Source: Pectobacterium zantedeschiae
GTDB taxonomy: Bacteria > Pseudomonadota > Gammaproteobacteria > Enterobacterales > Enterobacteriaceae
DNA: 64,000 bases
Assembly (NCBI RefSeq): GCF_004137795.1
Contig: NZ_NWTM01000002.1
Span: 434,001 to 498,000, forward strand
Direction of reading: 5' to 3'
Part shown: one piece after another, positions 35,469 to 45,356 of the stretch
How the letters are laid out: every line of letters starts with the position of its first letter
Numbering within the stretch: position 1 is the stretch's first letter
Program-made: the position numbers and the translations under genes
The notes under the pieces: model-generated
What the model saw: only the letters and a program-made list of their open reading frames with translations
Database searches by the model: none
What the model was told of the DNA's origin: nothing

Positions 35469-35560
35469 CCCAGAGGTATTGATTGGTGATACATCGATGT
35501 ACTCTGTACATTGAAATCATTTGATTACACCAACCTACGCGGATGCGTAGGTTTTTTTTT
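35469..35560 (+). ncRNA. omrA: Small regulatory RNA OmrA (single OmrA/OmrB-type copy)
   Basis: The 5' end CCCAGAGGTATTGATTGGTG matches the conserved first 20 nt of E. coli OmrA/OmrB, which contain the seed for targets. The 3' end CACCAACCT, then the ACGC-GGAT-GCGT stem with AGG and a run of nine T matches the OmrA terminator. The middle (ACATCGATGTACTCTGTACA) is divergent and can pair internally. In E. coli two tandem copies lie between aas and galR; here one copy sits upstream of aas. OmrA acts with Hfq to repress outer-membrane proteins, curli and ompR in response to EnvZ-OmpR. Confidence 0.93.
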
Positions 35561-35748
35561 GCCTGAATTTCCCGCTTTCGTTATCTCCAGCGATTTTAAT
35601 GCTATGTGAATGATGTGCCGACGGCAATCTTTGCGTTATGACGCGTACCCGTCGCTTGAACTATGGCGTGTATATAGTATTTTGACGTATCGCTTGGCGG
35701 TTTTGCGCTCTGGCAAGCTGCCCGTTTATCTGTCTATTGGGAGAAGGC

Positions 35749-37950
35749 ATGATTCATACCCTGTTACGTTGGGTGTTCCAGCGTCTGTACCGCATCCGGA
35801 TCGAGGGCGACAGCAGCCAGTTTCAGCAATCCAAATTGCTCATCACCCCCAATCACGTCTCTTTCCTCGATGGTGTCCTGCTGGCGTTATTTTTACCGAT
35901 AAAACCTGTTTTTGCCGTGTACTCCTCGATTTCCGATCGCTGGTTTATGCGCTGGTTGAAGCCTTATATCGATTTTGTGCCTTTGGATCCCACCAAACCT
36001 CTGGCGATTAAAGGGCTGATCAAAGTGATCGAACGTGGTCAGCCTGTCGTGGTTTTCCCTGAAGGGCGCATCAGTGTTACCGGATCGCTGATGAAGATTT
36101 ACAGCGGCGCAGCGTTTGTCGCAGCGAAATCTGGGGCAACGATTATTCCCGTGCGCATTGATGGCGCTGAATTCACACCGTTTGGTCGGCTGGCGGGCGT
36201 ATTTAAACGCCGTTGCCTCCCACAGATTACTATCACCTATTTGCCCCCGACCACATTGCCGATGCCGGAAGCCAGTAGCGCCAGAGCGCGTCGCGCACTA
36301 GCTGGTGAACACTTGCACCAGATCATGATGAAGGCGCGGATGGAAATACGCCCACAGCATACGCTGTATCAGGCATTTCTGTCGGCGAGATCCCGTTACG
36401 GACGGCATTCTGCCAGCATTGCGGATATCTCATTTAACGAAGACAGCTATCAGGGCTTATTGAAAAAATCACTGGGCGTATCGCGCATTTTGCAGCGCTT
36501 CACCCGTGCTGATGAACATGTCGGCATGCTGTTGCCCAACGCGACCATTACTGCGGCATCAATTTTGGGCGCATCGCTGCGTAATCGCATTCCCGCCATG
36601 CTGAACTACACCGCTGGCGCGAAAGGGCTACAAAGTGCGATGAAAGCGGCGGGGATCAAAACGATCGTCACGTCTCGTCAGTTTCTTGAAAAGGGCAAGT
36701 TGACGGATTTGCCGAAGCAGGTCAGCGAGGCCAACTGGGTTTATCTGGAAGATCTGAAAGACACCGTGACGCTGACGGATAAGCTGTGGATCCTGTTTCA
36801 TCTGCTGTTTCCTGCTCGCGCGATGCTACCGCAGAAACCCGATGATGCGGCCATTGTGCTGTTTACCTCCGGTTCTGAGGGGAACCCGAAAGGCGTGGTG
36901 CATTCCCATGACAGCCTTCTGGCGAACGTCGAGCAGATTCGTACCGTGGCAGATTTCACCCCGCGCGATCGCTTCATGTCTGCGCTGCCGCTGTTCCATG
37001 CGTTCGGTCTAACGGTTGGGCTGTTAACGCCACTGATGACGGGCGCTCGCGTGTTCCTCTACCCAAGTCCGCTGCATTATCGCATCGTGCCTGAGCTGGT
37101 TTACGACCAGAACTGTACCGTGCTGTTTGGGACGTCTACATTTTTAGGCAACTACGCGCGTTTTGCCCACCCGTATGATTTTGCTCGTTTGCGCTATGTA
37201 GTGGCTGGTGCTGAAAAGCTGTCTGAGACGACGCGTCAGGTCTGGCAGGACAAATTTGGTATCCGCATTCTGGAAGGGTATGGCGTGACTGAGTGCGCGC
37301 CGGTAGTCGCGATCAACGTGCCGATGGCGACGAAAATCCATTCTGTTGGCCTGCTGTTGCCTGAAATTGAATCGCGGTTGATTACGGTGCCGGGCATTAC
37401 ACGTGGTGGCCGCCTGCAACTGCGTGGGCCGAATATCATGAAAGGCTATCTGCGGGTGGAAAATCCCGGCGTGCTCGAAGCGCCTGCGGCAGAAAACGCA
37501 GAAGGTGAATTGCAACAGGGCTGGTATGACACTGGCGATATTGTCGAGCTGGACGAAAGAGGGTTCTGCACCATCATCGGCCGCGTGAAGCGTTTTGCCA
37601 AGCTCGCGGGGGAGATGGTTTCGCTCGAAAGCGTGGAACAGCTGGCGGTGAAGGTGTCGCCGGAGGCGCAGCATGCGGCCAGTGCGAAGAGCGACAGCAG
37701 CAAAGGTGAAGCGCTGGTGCTGTTTACAACGGACAGCCAGATAACCCGTGATGTGCTGCTTGCACAAGCTCGCAGCAGCGGCGTGCCAGAACTGGCAGTA
37801 CCACGCGATATTCGCTATGTGAAAGCGCTACCGTTACTTGGCAGCGGTAAGCCTGATTTTGTCACGCTACGCCAAATGGCTGAAGAGCCGAGTGCCGAAT
37901 CATCGATCATCAAACAACCCGTTACTAACGCGTCGGAGCCTAGTGCATGA
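35749..37950 (+). CDS. aas: Bifunctional acyl-ACP synthetase / 2-acylglycerophosphoethanolamine acyltransferase
   Basis: 733 aa from the ATG at 35749 (GGGAGAAGG upstream). The N-terminal PlsC-type acyltransferase domain has H36 and D41 of the HX4D motif (NHVSFLD) and FPEGRIS. The C-terminal AMP-forming domain has [28 protein letters not shown] and the YDTGDI motif. It re-acylates lyso-PE at the inner membrane, with LplT flipping the lysolipid. Its stop overlaps the lplT start by 4 bp (ATGA). Confidence 0.96.
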   Translation: MIHTLLRWVFQRLYRIRIEGDSSQFQQSKLLITPNHVSFLDGVLLALFLPIKPVFAVYSSISDRWFMRWLKPYIDFVPLDPTKPLAIKGLIKVIERGQPVVVFPEGRISVTGSLMKIYSGAAFVAAKSGATIIPVRIDGAEFTPFGRLAGVFKRRCLPQITITYLPPTTLPMPEASSARARRALAGEHLHQIMMKARMEIRPQHTLYQAFLSARSRYGRHSASIADISFNEDSYQGLLKKSLGVSRILQRFTRADEHVGMLLPNATITAASILGASLRNRIPAMLNYTAGAKGLQSAMKAAGIKTIVTSRQFLEKGKLTDLPKQVSEANWVYLEDLKDTVTLTDKLWILFHLLFPARAMLPQKPDDAAIVLFTSGSEGNPKGVVHSHDSLLANVEQIRTVADFTPRDRFMSALPLFHAFGLTVGLLTPLMTGARVFLYPSPLHYRIVPELVYDQNCTVLFGTSTFLGNYARFAHPYDFARLRYVVAGAEKLSETTRQVWQDKFGIRILEGYGVTECAPVVAINVPMATKIHSVGLLLPEIESRLITVPGITRGGRLQLRGPNIMKGYLRVENPGVLEAPAAENAEGELQQGWYDTGDIVELDERGFCTIIGRVKRFAKLAGEMVSLESVEQLAVKVSPEAQHAASAKSDSSKGEALVLFTTDSQITRDVLLAQARSSGVPELAVPRDIRYVKALPLLGSGKPDFVTLRQMAEEPSAESSIIKQPVTNASEPSA

Positions 37951-39170
37951 GTCAACAGACTGAACCCGCGACGCCTTTGCTGTCGCGCAGTATGAGCGCG
38001 GTGATTATCGCGCAGTTCTTCTCCGCGTTTGGTGACAACGCGCTGCTGTTTGCCACGTTAGCGCTGATCAAACAGCTGGTGTATCCCGACTGGAGCCAGC
38101 CATTTTTGCAGATGGGGTTTGTGGCCGCTTACATCATTCTGGCACCGTTTGTCGGGCAAATAGCCGATAGCTTCGCTAAAGGGCGGGTGATGATGTTCGC
38201 CAATACCCTGAAGCTGGCGGGCGCGTTGCTGATTTGCGTGGGCGGTAATCCGTTTCTGGGATACACGCTGGTGGGGATTGGTGCGGCCGCGTATTCCCCA
38301 GCGAAATACGGCATTCTGGGTGAAATCACGCGTGGCGATCAGTTGATCAAAGCGAATGGCTTGATGGAAGCCTCGACCATTGCGGCGATCCTTACAGGCT
38401 CTGTAGCGGGAGGCGTGCTGGCAGACTGGAATATTTACGGTGCCCTGTCGGTGTGTGCTGTGGCTTATGGTGTGGCATTAGGCGCGAATATGCTGATTCC
38501 ACATCTCAACGCCGCACGTCCAGGGCAGCCGTGGCATCCGGTACAGATGGCGAGCAGTTTCTTTTCCGCTTGTCGAGTACTGTGGCGCGATGGTGATGCC
38601 CGGCTTTCGCTGATTGGTACCAGCATGTTCTGGGGCGCGGGCGTGACACTGCGCTTTCTGCTGGTTCTGTGGGTGCCGCATGCGCTTGGTATTACCGATA
38701 ACGCGACGCCGACGCTACTTAATGCGATGGTTGCCGTTGGGATTGTGTTGGGGGCGGGTGGTGCTGCCAGACTGGTCACGCTTGATAATGTGCGACGCTG
38801 CTTGCCTGCGGGGTTGTTGATCGGCGTGGTAGTCGTGATTTTCACGCTTCAGCATAATCTCCTTAGCGCTTATTCCCTGCTGATTTTGCTGGGGGCGCTG
38901 GGGGGATTTTTCATTGTTCCGCTTAATGCACTGTTGCAGGAACGTGGGAAAGCCAGCGTTGGTGCGGGTAATGCGATCGCCGTACAGAATTTGGGTGAAA
39001 ACGGCGCTATGCTGTTAATGCTGGGGCTCTATTCTCTGGTGGTAAAACTGGGTGTCTCGGTTATCGCGATCGGGATTGGCTTTGGCGTCCTGTTTGCGTT
39101 GGCGATTGCGCTGCTGTGGGCATGGCTGATCCTGACTAAACGCCGTGCAACAAATACATACCCTAAATAA
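37947..39170 (+). CDS. lplT: Lysophospholipid transporter LplT
   Basis: 407 aa MFS-type protein with about 12 transmembrane segments, starting [20 protein letters not shown]; the [20 protein letters not shown] region is typical of LplT. It moves lyso-PE to the cytosolic side for Aas, and is translationally coupled to aas. The last codons (TYPK and stop) come from repeat copy C, whose left end begins at about 39157, so the C-terminus was altered by the repeat. Confidence 0.96.
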   Translation: MSQQTEPATPLLSRSMSAVIIAQFFSAFGDNALLFATLALIKQLVYPDWSQPFLQMGFVAAYIILAPFVGQIADSFAKGRVMMFANTLKLAGALLICVGGNPFLGYTLVGIGAAAYSPAKYGILGEITRGDQLIKANGLMEASTIAAILTGSVAGGVLADWNIYGALSVCAVAYGVALGANMLIPHLNAARPGQPWHPVQMASSFFSACRVLWRDGDARLSLIGTSMFWGAGVTLRFLLVLWVPHALGITDNATPTLLNAMVAVGIVLGAGGAARLVTLDNVRRCLPAGLLIGVVVVIFTLQHNLLSAYSLLILLGALGGFFIVPLNALLQERGKASVGAGNAIAVQNLGENGAMLLMLGLYSLVVKLGVSVIAIGIGFGVLFALAIALLWAWLILTKRRATNTYPK

Positions 39171-39237
39171 TTCGGGTTGCATGACAAAACGCTAACGTTT
39201 TGAACAATGCGAAAGCAGCCTGAAGTATGAGGGTATA
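39157..39237. repeat. Dispersed modular intergenic repeat, copy C (minimal form)
   Basis: About 81 bp: starts CATACCCTAAATAATTCGGG and ends CCTGAAGTATGAGGGTATA. The inner part is a short palindromic core (CAAAACGCTAACGTTTTG). It lacks the modules of the longer copies. Its left end overlaps the lplT stop. Confidence 0.78.
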
Positions 39238-39253
39238 ATAGGGAAGGGTGGAA

Positions 39254-39709
39254 ATGAGTCTGATATGGCATGACTGGGATGTGGCAGACCTTAACGTGTA
39301 TTCACTGCATGACATATTGGCGCTGCGCAGTCAGGTATTCGTGGTTGAGCAAACCTGCCCCTATTTGGATATTGATGGCCGCGATCTGGTGGAAGGTAAC
39401 CGCCACATCGCGGCGTATCGCGACGGTAAGCTGGCCGCGTATGCGCGGTTGCTCGCACCCCATCCAAACAACGATGTGGTGACGATTGGGCGCGTGATTG
39501 TTGCGCCCCATGCCCGCGGACAACATCTGGGGCATCAACTAATGGAACACTCGCTGATTGCCTGCGCGCGCCACTGGCCGCAAAAGCATCTTTTCCTGTC
39601 CGCGCAGTCTCATCTGCAAGCGTTCTACGGCGCGTTTGGGTTTGTGGCGACCGGTGAGGTATATGACGAAGACGGTATTCCGCATATTGATATGCTGTCG
39701 GCGTTCTGA
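39254..39709 (+). CDS. elaA: ElaA-type GNAT acetyltransferase
   Basis: 151 aa from the ATG at 39254 (a GTG two codons earlier is possible). It matches E. coli ElaA along its length: LRSQVFVVEQTCPYLDIDGRDL, then GRVIVAPHARGQHLGHQLM (acetyl-CoA loop), AQSHLQAFYGAFGFV and YDEDGIPHIDM. Substrate unknown. A strong terminator follows. Confidence 0.93.
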   Translation: MSLIWHDWDVADLNVYSLHDILALRSQVFVVEQTCPYLDIDGRDLVEGNRHIAAYRDGKLAAYARLLAPHPNNDVVTIGRVIVAPHARGQHLGHQLMEHSLIACARHWPQKHLFLSAQSHLQAFYGAFGFVATGEVYDEDGIPHIDMLSAF

Positions 39710-39752
39710 AGAGCATCGGGTATGCGGTGGAAGGAATCGATACTGCGGAAAG

Positions 39753-39784
39753 AAAAAACCGGCGAGAGTATTGCCGGTTTTTTG
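39753..39784 (+). terminator. Rho-independent terminator of elaA
   Basis: AAAAAACCGGC ... GCCGGTTTTTTG with a 9-nt loop and T run. The A run on the left may also let it end transcription of the convergent ecnA gene. Confidence 0.9.
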
Positions 39785-39799
39785 TTATTTGACGCTTGA

Positions 39800-39931
39800 T
39801 TAGCTGGCGGCGTGTGAAATTTTATTACCCAGTTTTTGTACATCTTCGCCAAAGCCGCGCGTGGTGTTACAGCCGCTCAATGCTGCCGTGACCAGCAGCG
39901 CCACTACGATCGTTGTTATACGTTTCATCAT
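39800..39931 (-). CDS. ecnA: Entericidin A family lipoprotein
   Basis: 43 aa. It has a signal peptide with lipobox LSGC (lipidated Cys at residue 21) and the entericidin motif CNTTRGFGEDVQKLGNKIS, ending HAAS. E. coli ecnA and ecnB are a tandem antidote/toxin lipoprotein pair; EcnA is the antidote. The ending RAAS/HAAS and the GFGEDV motif fit EcnA better than EcnB. No ecnB neighbour is seen, so this is a solitary copy. It starts with two Met codons; I use the first (39931), and the second at 39928 is also possible. Confidence 0.92.
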   Translation of the reverse strand: MMKRITTIVVALLVTAALSGCNTTRGFGEDVQKLGNKISHAAS

Positions 39932-40256
39932 CGTTACCAGCAGGTTGATAAACAGGGTGTGATAAATAGAGTGCGATAAGTTTCTACTTTGTCATAACCG
40001 CAGGTAAAAATTCAATCCTCGTATAGCCTGAACCGGCTGATATTGTTTGAAATTATGTTGCTACCTATGTGTATTAGCTCAGACTTGAGCTGACATTGTT
40101 ACTGCACAGAACTAAACCTAATCTGACAAGCAGCTTCGTGGCAGGAGAGGACGAGGTGAGAATCGTATTTAGCTTAAATTATGACTTGTTTACACCAACT
40201 AGGTGTGATTTTATATGCTTAATTATTGCATGTAAAATCATTTTTACGAGGTTGGA
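39932..40256. other. Intergenic region without recognised gene
   Basis: 325 bp, AT-rich. It contains promoters for ecnA (minus) and the NTF2-like gene (plus). A short dyad ACACCAACTAGGTGTG lies at 40191-40206. No coding frame or known RNA was recognised. Confidence 0.5.
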
Positions 40257-40592
40257 ATGTCGGTAGATTCACCAGTGAAAGCACAGTTTGAAGCATATAA
40301 TGCCCATGATATTGAAGCGTTTATGTCTTGCTTTTCAGAGGATTTCAAAGGTTATCGGATGCCAAGTGAAAGTCCTTCAACAACAGGAAAAGAATCATTA
40401 CGCGAATTTTACTTAAACAACCGTTTTAATAATCCAAAACTTAAAGCAGAACTTATTTCCAGAATCGTAATGGGCAATAAAGTTTTCGATCATGAACGGA
40501 TACACGGTTTGTCTGATCAGCCTTTGGAGAGTGTTGCTGTTTTTGAAATTAAAGACGATCTCATTTCGACCGCATGGTTCTATTTCCCATAA
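40257..40592 (+). CDS. NTF2-like (SnoaL-type) protein
   Basis: 111 aa. The cone-shaped NTF2 fold is suggested by VKAQFEAYNAHDIEAFMSCFSEDF at the start and ESLREFYLNN, plus the closing ESVAVFEIKDDLISTAWFYFP. Members are small-molecule isomerases or binding proteins of unknown role. It is isolated and AT-rich, and has an MACGAGG-type ribosome binding site (ACGAGG, 40246-40251). Confidence 0.8.
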   Translation: MSVDSPVKAQFEAYNAHDIEAFMSCFSEDFKGYRMPSESPSTTGKESLREFYLNNRFNNPKLKAELISRIVMGNKVFDHERIHGLSDQPLESVAVFEIKDDLISTAWFYFP

Positions 40593-40776
40593 CGGATAAT
40601 TCAAGTAAGACTCGTAGCATTCAAGCTAATGCATTGTATGCAATGGACTTAGCGTACTATTGAAGGTCCATTTTTCGTTCATGGCTGCCAATCCGATGCG
40701 ATTGTTTTCTGCCCTGTTCGCGAAAACTGTCAGTTCAAGTTTGAGCTAATGCAACTTATGGGCACTGAAAGCGGCT

Positions 40777-40985
40777 TATCGCCATTTGAGGTGCCGCATA
40801 ATGTCCTGTGACTGATGAAGTACTCTGACAATAATGACGTTATCTGTTTCGTACAGAAAAAATAGCGTATGTCTGGCGACGGGAAAGAAATGAGTCAAAC
40901 CTGGCCCAAACTCTTTGCGTTCGATGCCTATCTTGTTGTGCTTGATAGCGGTAAAGGTTTGTTCGATGGTGCAGGGAGGTGGCTT
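40777..40985 (-). pseudogene. Decayed ParE/RelE-family toxin gene
   Basis: The minus-strand frame ending at the stop at 40777 encodes a ParE C-terminal half: IGIERKEFGPGLTHFF, RHTLFFLYETDNVIIVRVLH and QSQDIMRHLKWR. The block aligns well with type II toxins (GxERxELGxGxR...YxIxY...VTIVRVLHxxxD). The N-terminal half and an antitoxin gene are absent; upstream codons become unrelated before hemW's 3' flank at 41028. So this is a truncated toxin remnant. The upstream limit is approximate. Confidence 0.75.
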
Positions 40986-41027
40986 GCAATAAGCGTTGTA
41001 GGACGAAAAATAGGAAGGGAAAGCGGT

Positions 41028-41055
41028 GGGCAGGTTTACCAGAGAAAACCTGCCC
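41028..41055 (-). terminator. Hairpin after hemW
   Basis: Perfect 10-bp stem GGGCAGGTTT / AAACCTGCCC just after the hemW stop. On the minus strand it is followed by a pyrimidine-rich stretch ending in TATTTTTC. Probably the operon terminator, with a weak U tract. Confidence 0.55.
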
Positions 41056-41064
41056 GCGGAATGA

Positions 41065-42207
41065 TTACTCTTCTTCCGTCAGAAACAGCTCCAGCAGGGA
41101 GTTCAGAAACAGTTTACCGTGCTCGGTGATTTGCCAGTGGGTGGCGGTTTCTGTCAGATAGCCTTGCGCCAGTGCCTGATCCAACTGCGAGCGGATACTG
41201 TGCTCTTCCAGACCGGTATAGGCCGTGAAATCCGCTCGCGGGGCGGCTTCCAGCAGGCGAAAGCGGTTCATGAAAAATTCAAAAGGCCGATCGTCGTTGG
41301 CAACATCGTGTTGCTTATCCATATACGTGCCTTGCATATAGCCACGTGGATGGCGGACTTTTACCGTGCGCAGGATGCGGCCGTCGCTGAAGGTTAGCTT
41401 GCCGTGCGCCCCACAGCCAATTCCCAAATAGTCACCGAAGCGCCAGTAGTTCAGGTTGTGCTGGCACTGATAGCCCGGCTTGGCATAGGCGGAAGTTTCA
41501 TATTGCTGGTAACCCGCGGCGCTCAGTAGCGCGTGACCCTGCTCGTAGATGTCCCACAGTGCATCATCGTCCGGCAGTGTAGGCGGGCGTGAGCTGAACA
41601 GCGTGTTGGGCTCGATAGTCAACTGATACCACGATAAATGTGGCGGATTGAGCGCAATGGCCTGACGCAGGTCGTCCAACGCTTCATCCAGCGATTGATC
41701 CGGCAGGCCGTGCATCAGATCCAGATTAAAGCTGCGCAATTTCAGACCGGTCGCCAACTGTGCCGCTCGTTTGGCCTCATCCGGGCCATGAATACGCCCA
41801 AGGCGCGTCAGCTTTTGCGGATCAAAACTCTGCACGCCGATGGAGATACGGTTAATCCCCGCACGTTGATAACCACTGAAACGGTCGGCCTCGACTGTAC
41901 CGGGATTGGCTTCCATCGTAATTTCAGCATCTGGCGTTAACGGGATTCTCGCCCGAACGCCGTCGAGCAGCGCCTGCATCGCTTCCGCGCTTAGCAGGCT
42001 AGGCGTGCCACCGCCGATAAAAATCGAGTGCAGTGCGCGGCCGCCCGCCAGCGGCAAATCGGCATCCAGATCCGCCAGCAGATGATCGACATATTCCTGA
42101 TGTGGTACATCACCTTTCAACGCATGTGAGTTGAAATCGCAATACGGGCATTTCTGTACGCACCACGGAATATGAATGTATAGGCTGAGCGGGGGAAGCT
42201 TAAGCAT
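41065..42207 (-). CDS. hemW: HemW, radical SAM heme chaperone
   Basis: 380 aa from the ATG at 42207; the open frame extends 22 codons upstream into rdgB without support. The radical SAM cluster is C16-x3-C20-x2-C23 ([11 protein letters not shown]). It resembles coproporphyrinogen oxidase HemN but is now known as a heme-binding chaperone. Its ATG overlaps the rdgB stop by 8 bp, a sign of coupling. Last gene of the yggS-proC-yggT-yggU-rdgB-hemW run. Confidence 0.95.
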   Translation of the reverse strand: MLKLPPLSLYIHIPWCVQKCPYCDFNSHALKGDVPHQEYVDHLLADLDADLPLAGGRALHSIFIGGGTPSLLSAEAMQALLDGVRARIPLTPDAEITMEANPGTVEADRFSGYQRAGINRISIGVQSFDPQKLTRLGRIHGPDEAKRAAQLATGLKLRSFNLDLMHGLPDQSLDEALDDLRQAIALNPPHLSWYQLTIEPNTLFSSRPPTLPDDDALWDIYEQGHALLSAAGYQQYETSAYAKPGYQCQHNLNYWRFGDYLGIGCGAHGKLTFSDGRILRTVKVRHPRGYMQGTYMDKQHDVANDDRPFEFFMNRFRLLEAAPRADFTAYTGLEEHSIRSQLDQALAQGYLTETATHWQITEHGKLFLNSLLELFLTEEE

Positions 42208-42793
42208 TGCGTAGCGTATCCAACAGCAGGCGTAGCGCCTGACCACGATGGGACTGCGCGTTCTTCTCTTCACGCGTCAGTTCTGCTGCCGTTTTACCCA
42301 GCTCAGACACGAAGAAGATCGGGTCATAGCCGAAGCCGCCGCTGCCTACCGCCTCATGCGTCAGCACACCCTGCCAGCTACCGTGGCAGACAATCGGCGT
42401 CGGGTCTTCCGCGTGGCGCAGATACACCAGAACGCAATGGAAGCTGGCGCGGCGCTGTTCATCCGGTATATCTTTTAGTGTCAGCAGCAGCTTATCCAGA
42501 TTTTGCTGGTCGCTGGCCTCTAAGCCCGCGTAGCGCGCAGAGTAAATACCCGGAGCACCCCCTAGCGCATCGACAGCCAGTCCTGAGTCATCGGCAATCG
42601 CCGGTAACCCTGTGATTTGCGACGCATGACGTGCTTTCAGGATGGCGTTTTCGATGAAGGTCAGGCCAGTTTCTTCGGCGGAATCCACGCCTAGCTCGGT
42701 TTGAGCCACAATATCCAGACCGAAATCGGCCAGCAAGCTGGCGAGCTCGCGCACTTTACCGGGGTTTCCGGTAGCCAAAACCACTTTTTGCAT
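42200..42793 (-). CDS. rdgB: RdgB, dITP/XTP pyrophosphatase
   Basis: 197 aa, the E. coli length. It removes non-canonical purine nucleotides (dITP, XTP). HAM1-family motifs: [43 protein letters not shown] and [10 protein letters not shown]. It precedes hemW with 8-bp overlap and follows yggU by 17 bp. Confidence 0.96.
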   Translation of the reverse strand: MQKVVLATGNPGKVRELASLLADFGLDIVAQTELGVDSAEETGLTFIENAILKARHASQITGLPAIADDSGLAVDALGGAPGIYSARYAGLEASDQQNLDKLLLTLKDIPDEQRRASFHCVLVYLRHAEDPTPIVCHGSWQGVLTHEAVGSGGFGYDPIFFVSELGKTAAELTREEKNAQSHRGQALRLLLDTLRNA

Positions 42794-42810
42794 CGTCTTG
42801 TCCTGCGTAT

Positions 42811-43101
42811 TTATTCAATGAATTCCGCGACGTCAGCCGGGATGTGTTGCGGATGGGTAATTCTAATCTGTTTATGCCGCCCGAGTTCGCCTTTTTCAAT
42901 CACGACCAGACTTTTGGCGACCCGAAACTGTTTGGCGAGAAATTTGGTCAGATGGGCATTGGCTTGCCCATCAACCGGTGGCGCGGTGATGGCGACTTTC
43001 AGTTCGTCGCCATGCAAACCCACGATCTGATCGCGGCTGGCTTTTGGCTGAATATACAGCCGAATCACCAGCGCATCGCCGTGGCGGGTAATCGCACTCA
43101 C
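42811..43101 (-). CDS. yggU: YggU family (DUF167) protein
   Basis: 96 aa from the GTG at 43101, chosen because MSAITRHGD aligns with E. coli YggU (MSAVTVNDD) and because GTGA forms a 4-bp overlap with the yggT stop. The core [20 protein letters not shown] and [20 protein letters not shown] is highly conserved. Function unknown. Confidence 0.94.
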   Translation of the reverse strand: MSAITRHGDALVIRLYIQPKASRDQIVGLHGDELKVAITAPPVDGQANAHLTKFLAKQFRVAKSLVVIEKGELGRHKQIRITHPQHIPADVAEFIE

Positions 43102-43652
43102 AGCAGGAACCACAGCCCCGGAAACAGGTCCATACCCAAATAGTTGAGCATATAAAGAATCAGAATGACGGCCATGGCAGAGAAATCAATGCCGCCCATC
43201 ACGGGAATAATGCGGCGGAGCGGTGCCATTAGCGGTTCAGTCAACTGATGCAGCAGATATTCAATGGGGCTACGGCCTTGGCTGACCCAGCTCATGATGG
43301 AACGGATAATGATGACCCAGAAGACCAGATAGCCTGCGGATTTAATCAGCGAAATGAGCCCGACCAGCAGGTTCATTGGGCTAAGGGAAATCGCACCAAC
43401 CTGAATCAACAGCAGTAACGGGTATTTGATCGTCGTAAGGATAAAGGCCAGCAGCAGTGAGGCGCTGTCAATTGGCCCCAGCGACGGCAGAATGCGGCGC
43501 AATGGCCCAACAATCGGCTGGGTGATTTTGACGACAAACTGCGACAGCGGGTTATAGAAATCACTGCGTGACCACTGCATCCAAATGCGTAGCAGCAGGA
43601 CCATTACATAGAGGTCGACCAGCGTTTTGACCAGAAAAGTAAGGGTGAGCAT
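43098..43652 (-). CDS. yggT: YggT family membrane protein
   Basis: 184 aa with two YGGT domain repeats, each followed by a PLRRILP / [10 protein letters not shown] motif (about residues 50-65 and 140-155), and four to five transmembrane segments. Related proteins function in K+ uptake or osmotic shock tolerance and in chloroplast/cyanobacterial membrane organisation. It is 4-bp coupled to yggU. Confidence 0.94.
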   Translation of the reverse strand: MLTLTFLVKTLVDLYVMVLLLRIWMQWSRSDFYNPLSQFVVKITQPIVGPLRRILPSLGPIDSASLLLAFILTTIKYPLLLLIQVGAISLSPMNLLVGLISLIKSAGYLVFWVIIIRSIMSWVSQGRSPIEYLLHQLTEPLMAPLRRIIPVMGGIDFSAMAVILILYMLNYLGMDLFPGLWFLL

Positions 43653-43702
43653 AAGTACGTCTTTTCCTTAATAAGATAAAGAATCGGGGATACCGCTTTT
43701 GA

Positions 43703-44530
43703 TTAAAAAAGCGCTTCCATTTCCTGTGCGCGAGCAATCGCCGCTTGCATGGCCTCAGCCACGGTTTGCGTCAACTGCTTTTCGTTAAATACCCGTAGCG
43801 CTTCTGCCGTGGTGCCGCCCTTGGAGGTGACATTTTCTCGCAGGGTCGACAGTGGCGTATCGGGATTAGCCTCAACCAGCGTAGCCGCGCCCGACGCGGC
43901 CTGTTGTACCAGCAGGCGAGCGGTTGCCTGATCGAACCCTTGGCGGATGGCTTCCTGCTGCATCGCTTCCATAAACAGGAAGAAATAGGCTGGTGCGCTC
44001 CCCGCTGCGGCGATCACGCCGTTAATGTCTTTCTCGCTATCCACCCAGCAAATTTTACCGACGCTTTGCATCAGATGTGCGGTGAAGTCTTTATCGTCCT
44101 GACTGACGGACGCGGGGGCGTACATCCCGCTCATGCCTTTTCCGACCAGAGACGGCGTATTGGGCATAATGCGCACGATATTCAGCGGTTCACCCAGCAG
44201 CGCCTGAAAACGGGCGATGTTGATTCCCGCGGCAATCGAGAGCACGAGCTTGCCCGCGAAATTGACCTGTTCATGCAGCGGTTCGCAAACCGTCGCCATC
44301 ATTTGCGGTTTGACGGCCAAAACAATGACGTCTGCTTCCTGAGCGCAGCGTACATTATCTGCGCTGCTGATGACGCCATATTGTGCAGCCAGCGCATCGC
44401 GGTTTTTGCCTGAAGGCGCGCAGACGCTGATGTGTTGAGCGGGATAACCGCCGTTGACTAATCCGGCGATAATGGCCTGCGCCATGTTTCCGGCACCAAT
44501 AAACGCTATTTTACGTTGCTGCATCTGCAT
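43703..44530 (-). CDS. proC: Pyrroline-5-carboxylate reductase
   Basis: 275 aa. It catalyses the last step of proline synthesis with NAD(P)H. The Rossmann motif is IAFIGAGNMAQAII; the conserved core includes VKPQMM and RIMPNTPSLVGKGM, and the C-terminal GGTTAEALRVF. Two Met codons start the frame (44530 or 44524). In E. coli proC is elsewhere; the yggS-proC-yggT order occurs in other gammaproteobacteria. Confidence 0.96.
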   Translation of the reverse strand: MQMQQRKIAFIGAGNMAQAIIAGLVNGGYPAQHISVCAPSGKNRDALAAQYGVISSADNVRCAQEADVIVLAVKPQMMATVCEPLHEQVNFAGKLVLSIAAGINIARFQALLGEPLNIVRIMPNTPSLVGKGMSGMYAPASVSQDDKDFTAHLMQSVGKICWVDSEKDINGVIAAAGSAPAYFFLFMEAMQQEAIRQGFDQATARLLVQQAASGAATLVEANPDTPLSTLRENVTSKGGTTAEALRVFNEKQLTQTVAEAMQAAIARAQEMEALF

Positions 44531-44621
44531 TATCGCTGATCACCTGTTCCGTTTGTATTCTGTCAAAGATGGCGTGCTATTCGGGGCGCGCCCTGCTGTT
44601 TATGCGTCCTTGACGGACGGT

Positions 44622-45335
44622 TTATGCCTTTTGGGATGAATAGTCCCGCGCGCCAAAGACTGCCGTACCGATGCGCACCAGCGTGCTGCCTGCGGTAATC
44701 GCAGCACGCATGTCATCCGTCATCCCCATTGAGAGTGTATCAATATGCGGATAATTTACTGACAATGTTTGGAACAGCGCTGCCATTTGTTTAAAAACAG
44801 CAAGCTGCCGTTCGTGATCGGTTTCCGGTGCCGGAATGGCCATCAACCCGCGCAAGCGCAGATGAGGCAAGGCGGCGACGCTGGCGGCGAGTTCCGCGAG
44901 TTCATCTACCATGATGCCGGATTTGCTCGGTTCGTTACTGATATTAATCTGCAACAGAACATTTAACGGCGGCAACGTGGTCGGGCGTTGTTCACTCAGA
45001 CGCTGCGCAATACGCAGGCGATCCACGGTATGAAACCAGTCAAAATTCTCAGCCACCAGCCGACTTTTATTTGACTGTAATGGGCCGATAAAGTGCCATT
45101 CCAACGGCGTGTCCGGTTGGTTTTCCTGGAAATAATGAATCTTCTCCACGCCTTCCTGAACATAATTTTCGCCGAACGCACGTTGACCTGCCGCAATCGC
45201 TTCTTCGATCGCGCTCACAGGTTTGGTTTTACTGACTGCAAGTAGCGTAATTTCTTCTGGTGCCCGTGCGCAATGCTGCGCGGTGGCTGCGATTTGCTGC
45301 CGGATGTCCTGTAGATTCTGCTGGATTGTCGTCAT
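44622..45335 (-). CDS. yggS: PLP homeostasis protein YggS (PLPBP)
   Basis: 237 aa alanine-racemase-N-type PLP binder without known catalysis; it buffers PLP. K36 (AVSKTKP) is the PLP lysine, and GENYVQEGVEKI, WHFIGPLQSNKSR and SMGMTDDMRAAI are family motifs. It is divergent from pilT by 21 bp, a very short shared promoter space. Confidence 0.95.
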   Translation of the reverse strand: MTTIQQNLQDIRQQIAATAQHCARAPEEITLLAVSKTKPVSAIEEAIAAGQRAFGENYVQEGVEKIHYFQENQPDTPLEWHFIGPLQSNKSRLVAENFDWFHTVDRLRIAQRLSEQRPTTLPPLNVLLQINISNEPSKSGIMVDELAELAASVAALPHLRLRGLMAIPAPETDHERQLAVFKQMAALFQTLSVNYPHIDTLSMGMTDDMRAAITAGSTLVRIGTAVFGARDYSSQKA

Positions 45336-45356
45336 GGTTATTCAGGAGGTTAATCT

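Noticed and set aside
35561-35748. Second OmrB-type copy next to omrA
   Set aside because: Only one CCCAGAGG...terminator unit was found before aas; no second terminator or seed is present.
40869-41129. 86-codon plus-strand open frame before hemW
   Set aside because: It overlaps the ParE remnant and the hemW 3' end antisense, and has no recognisable domain.
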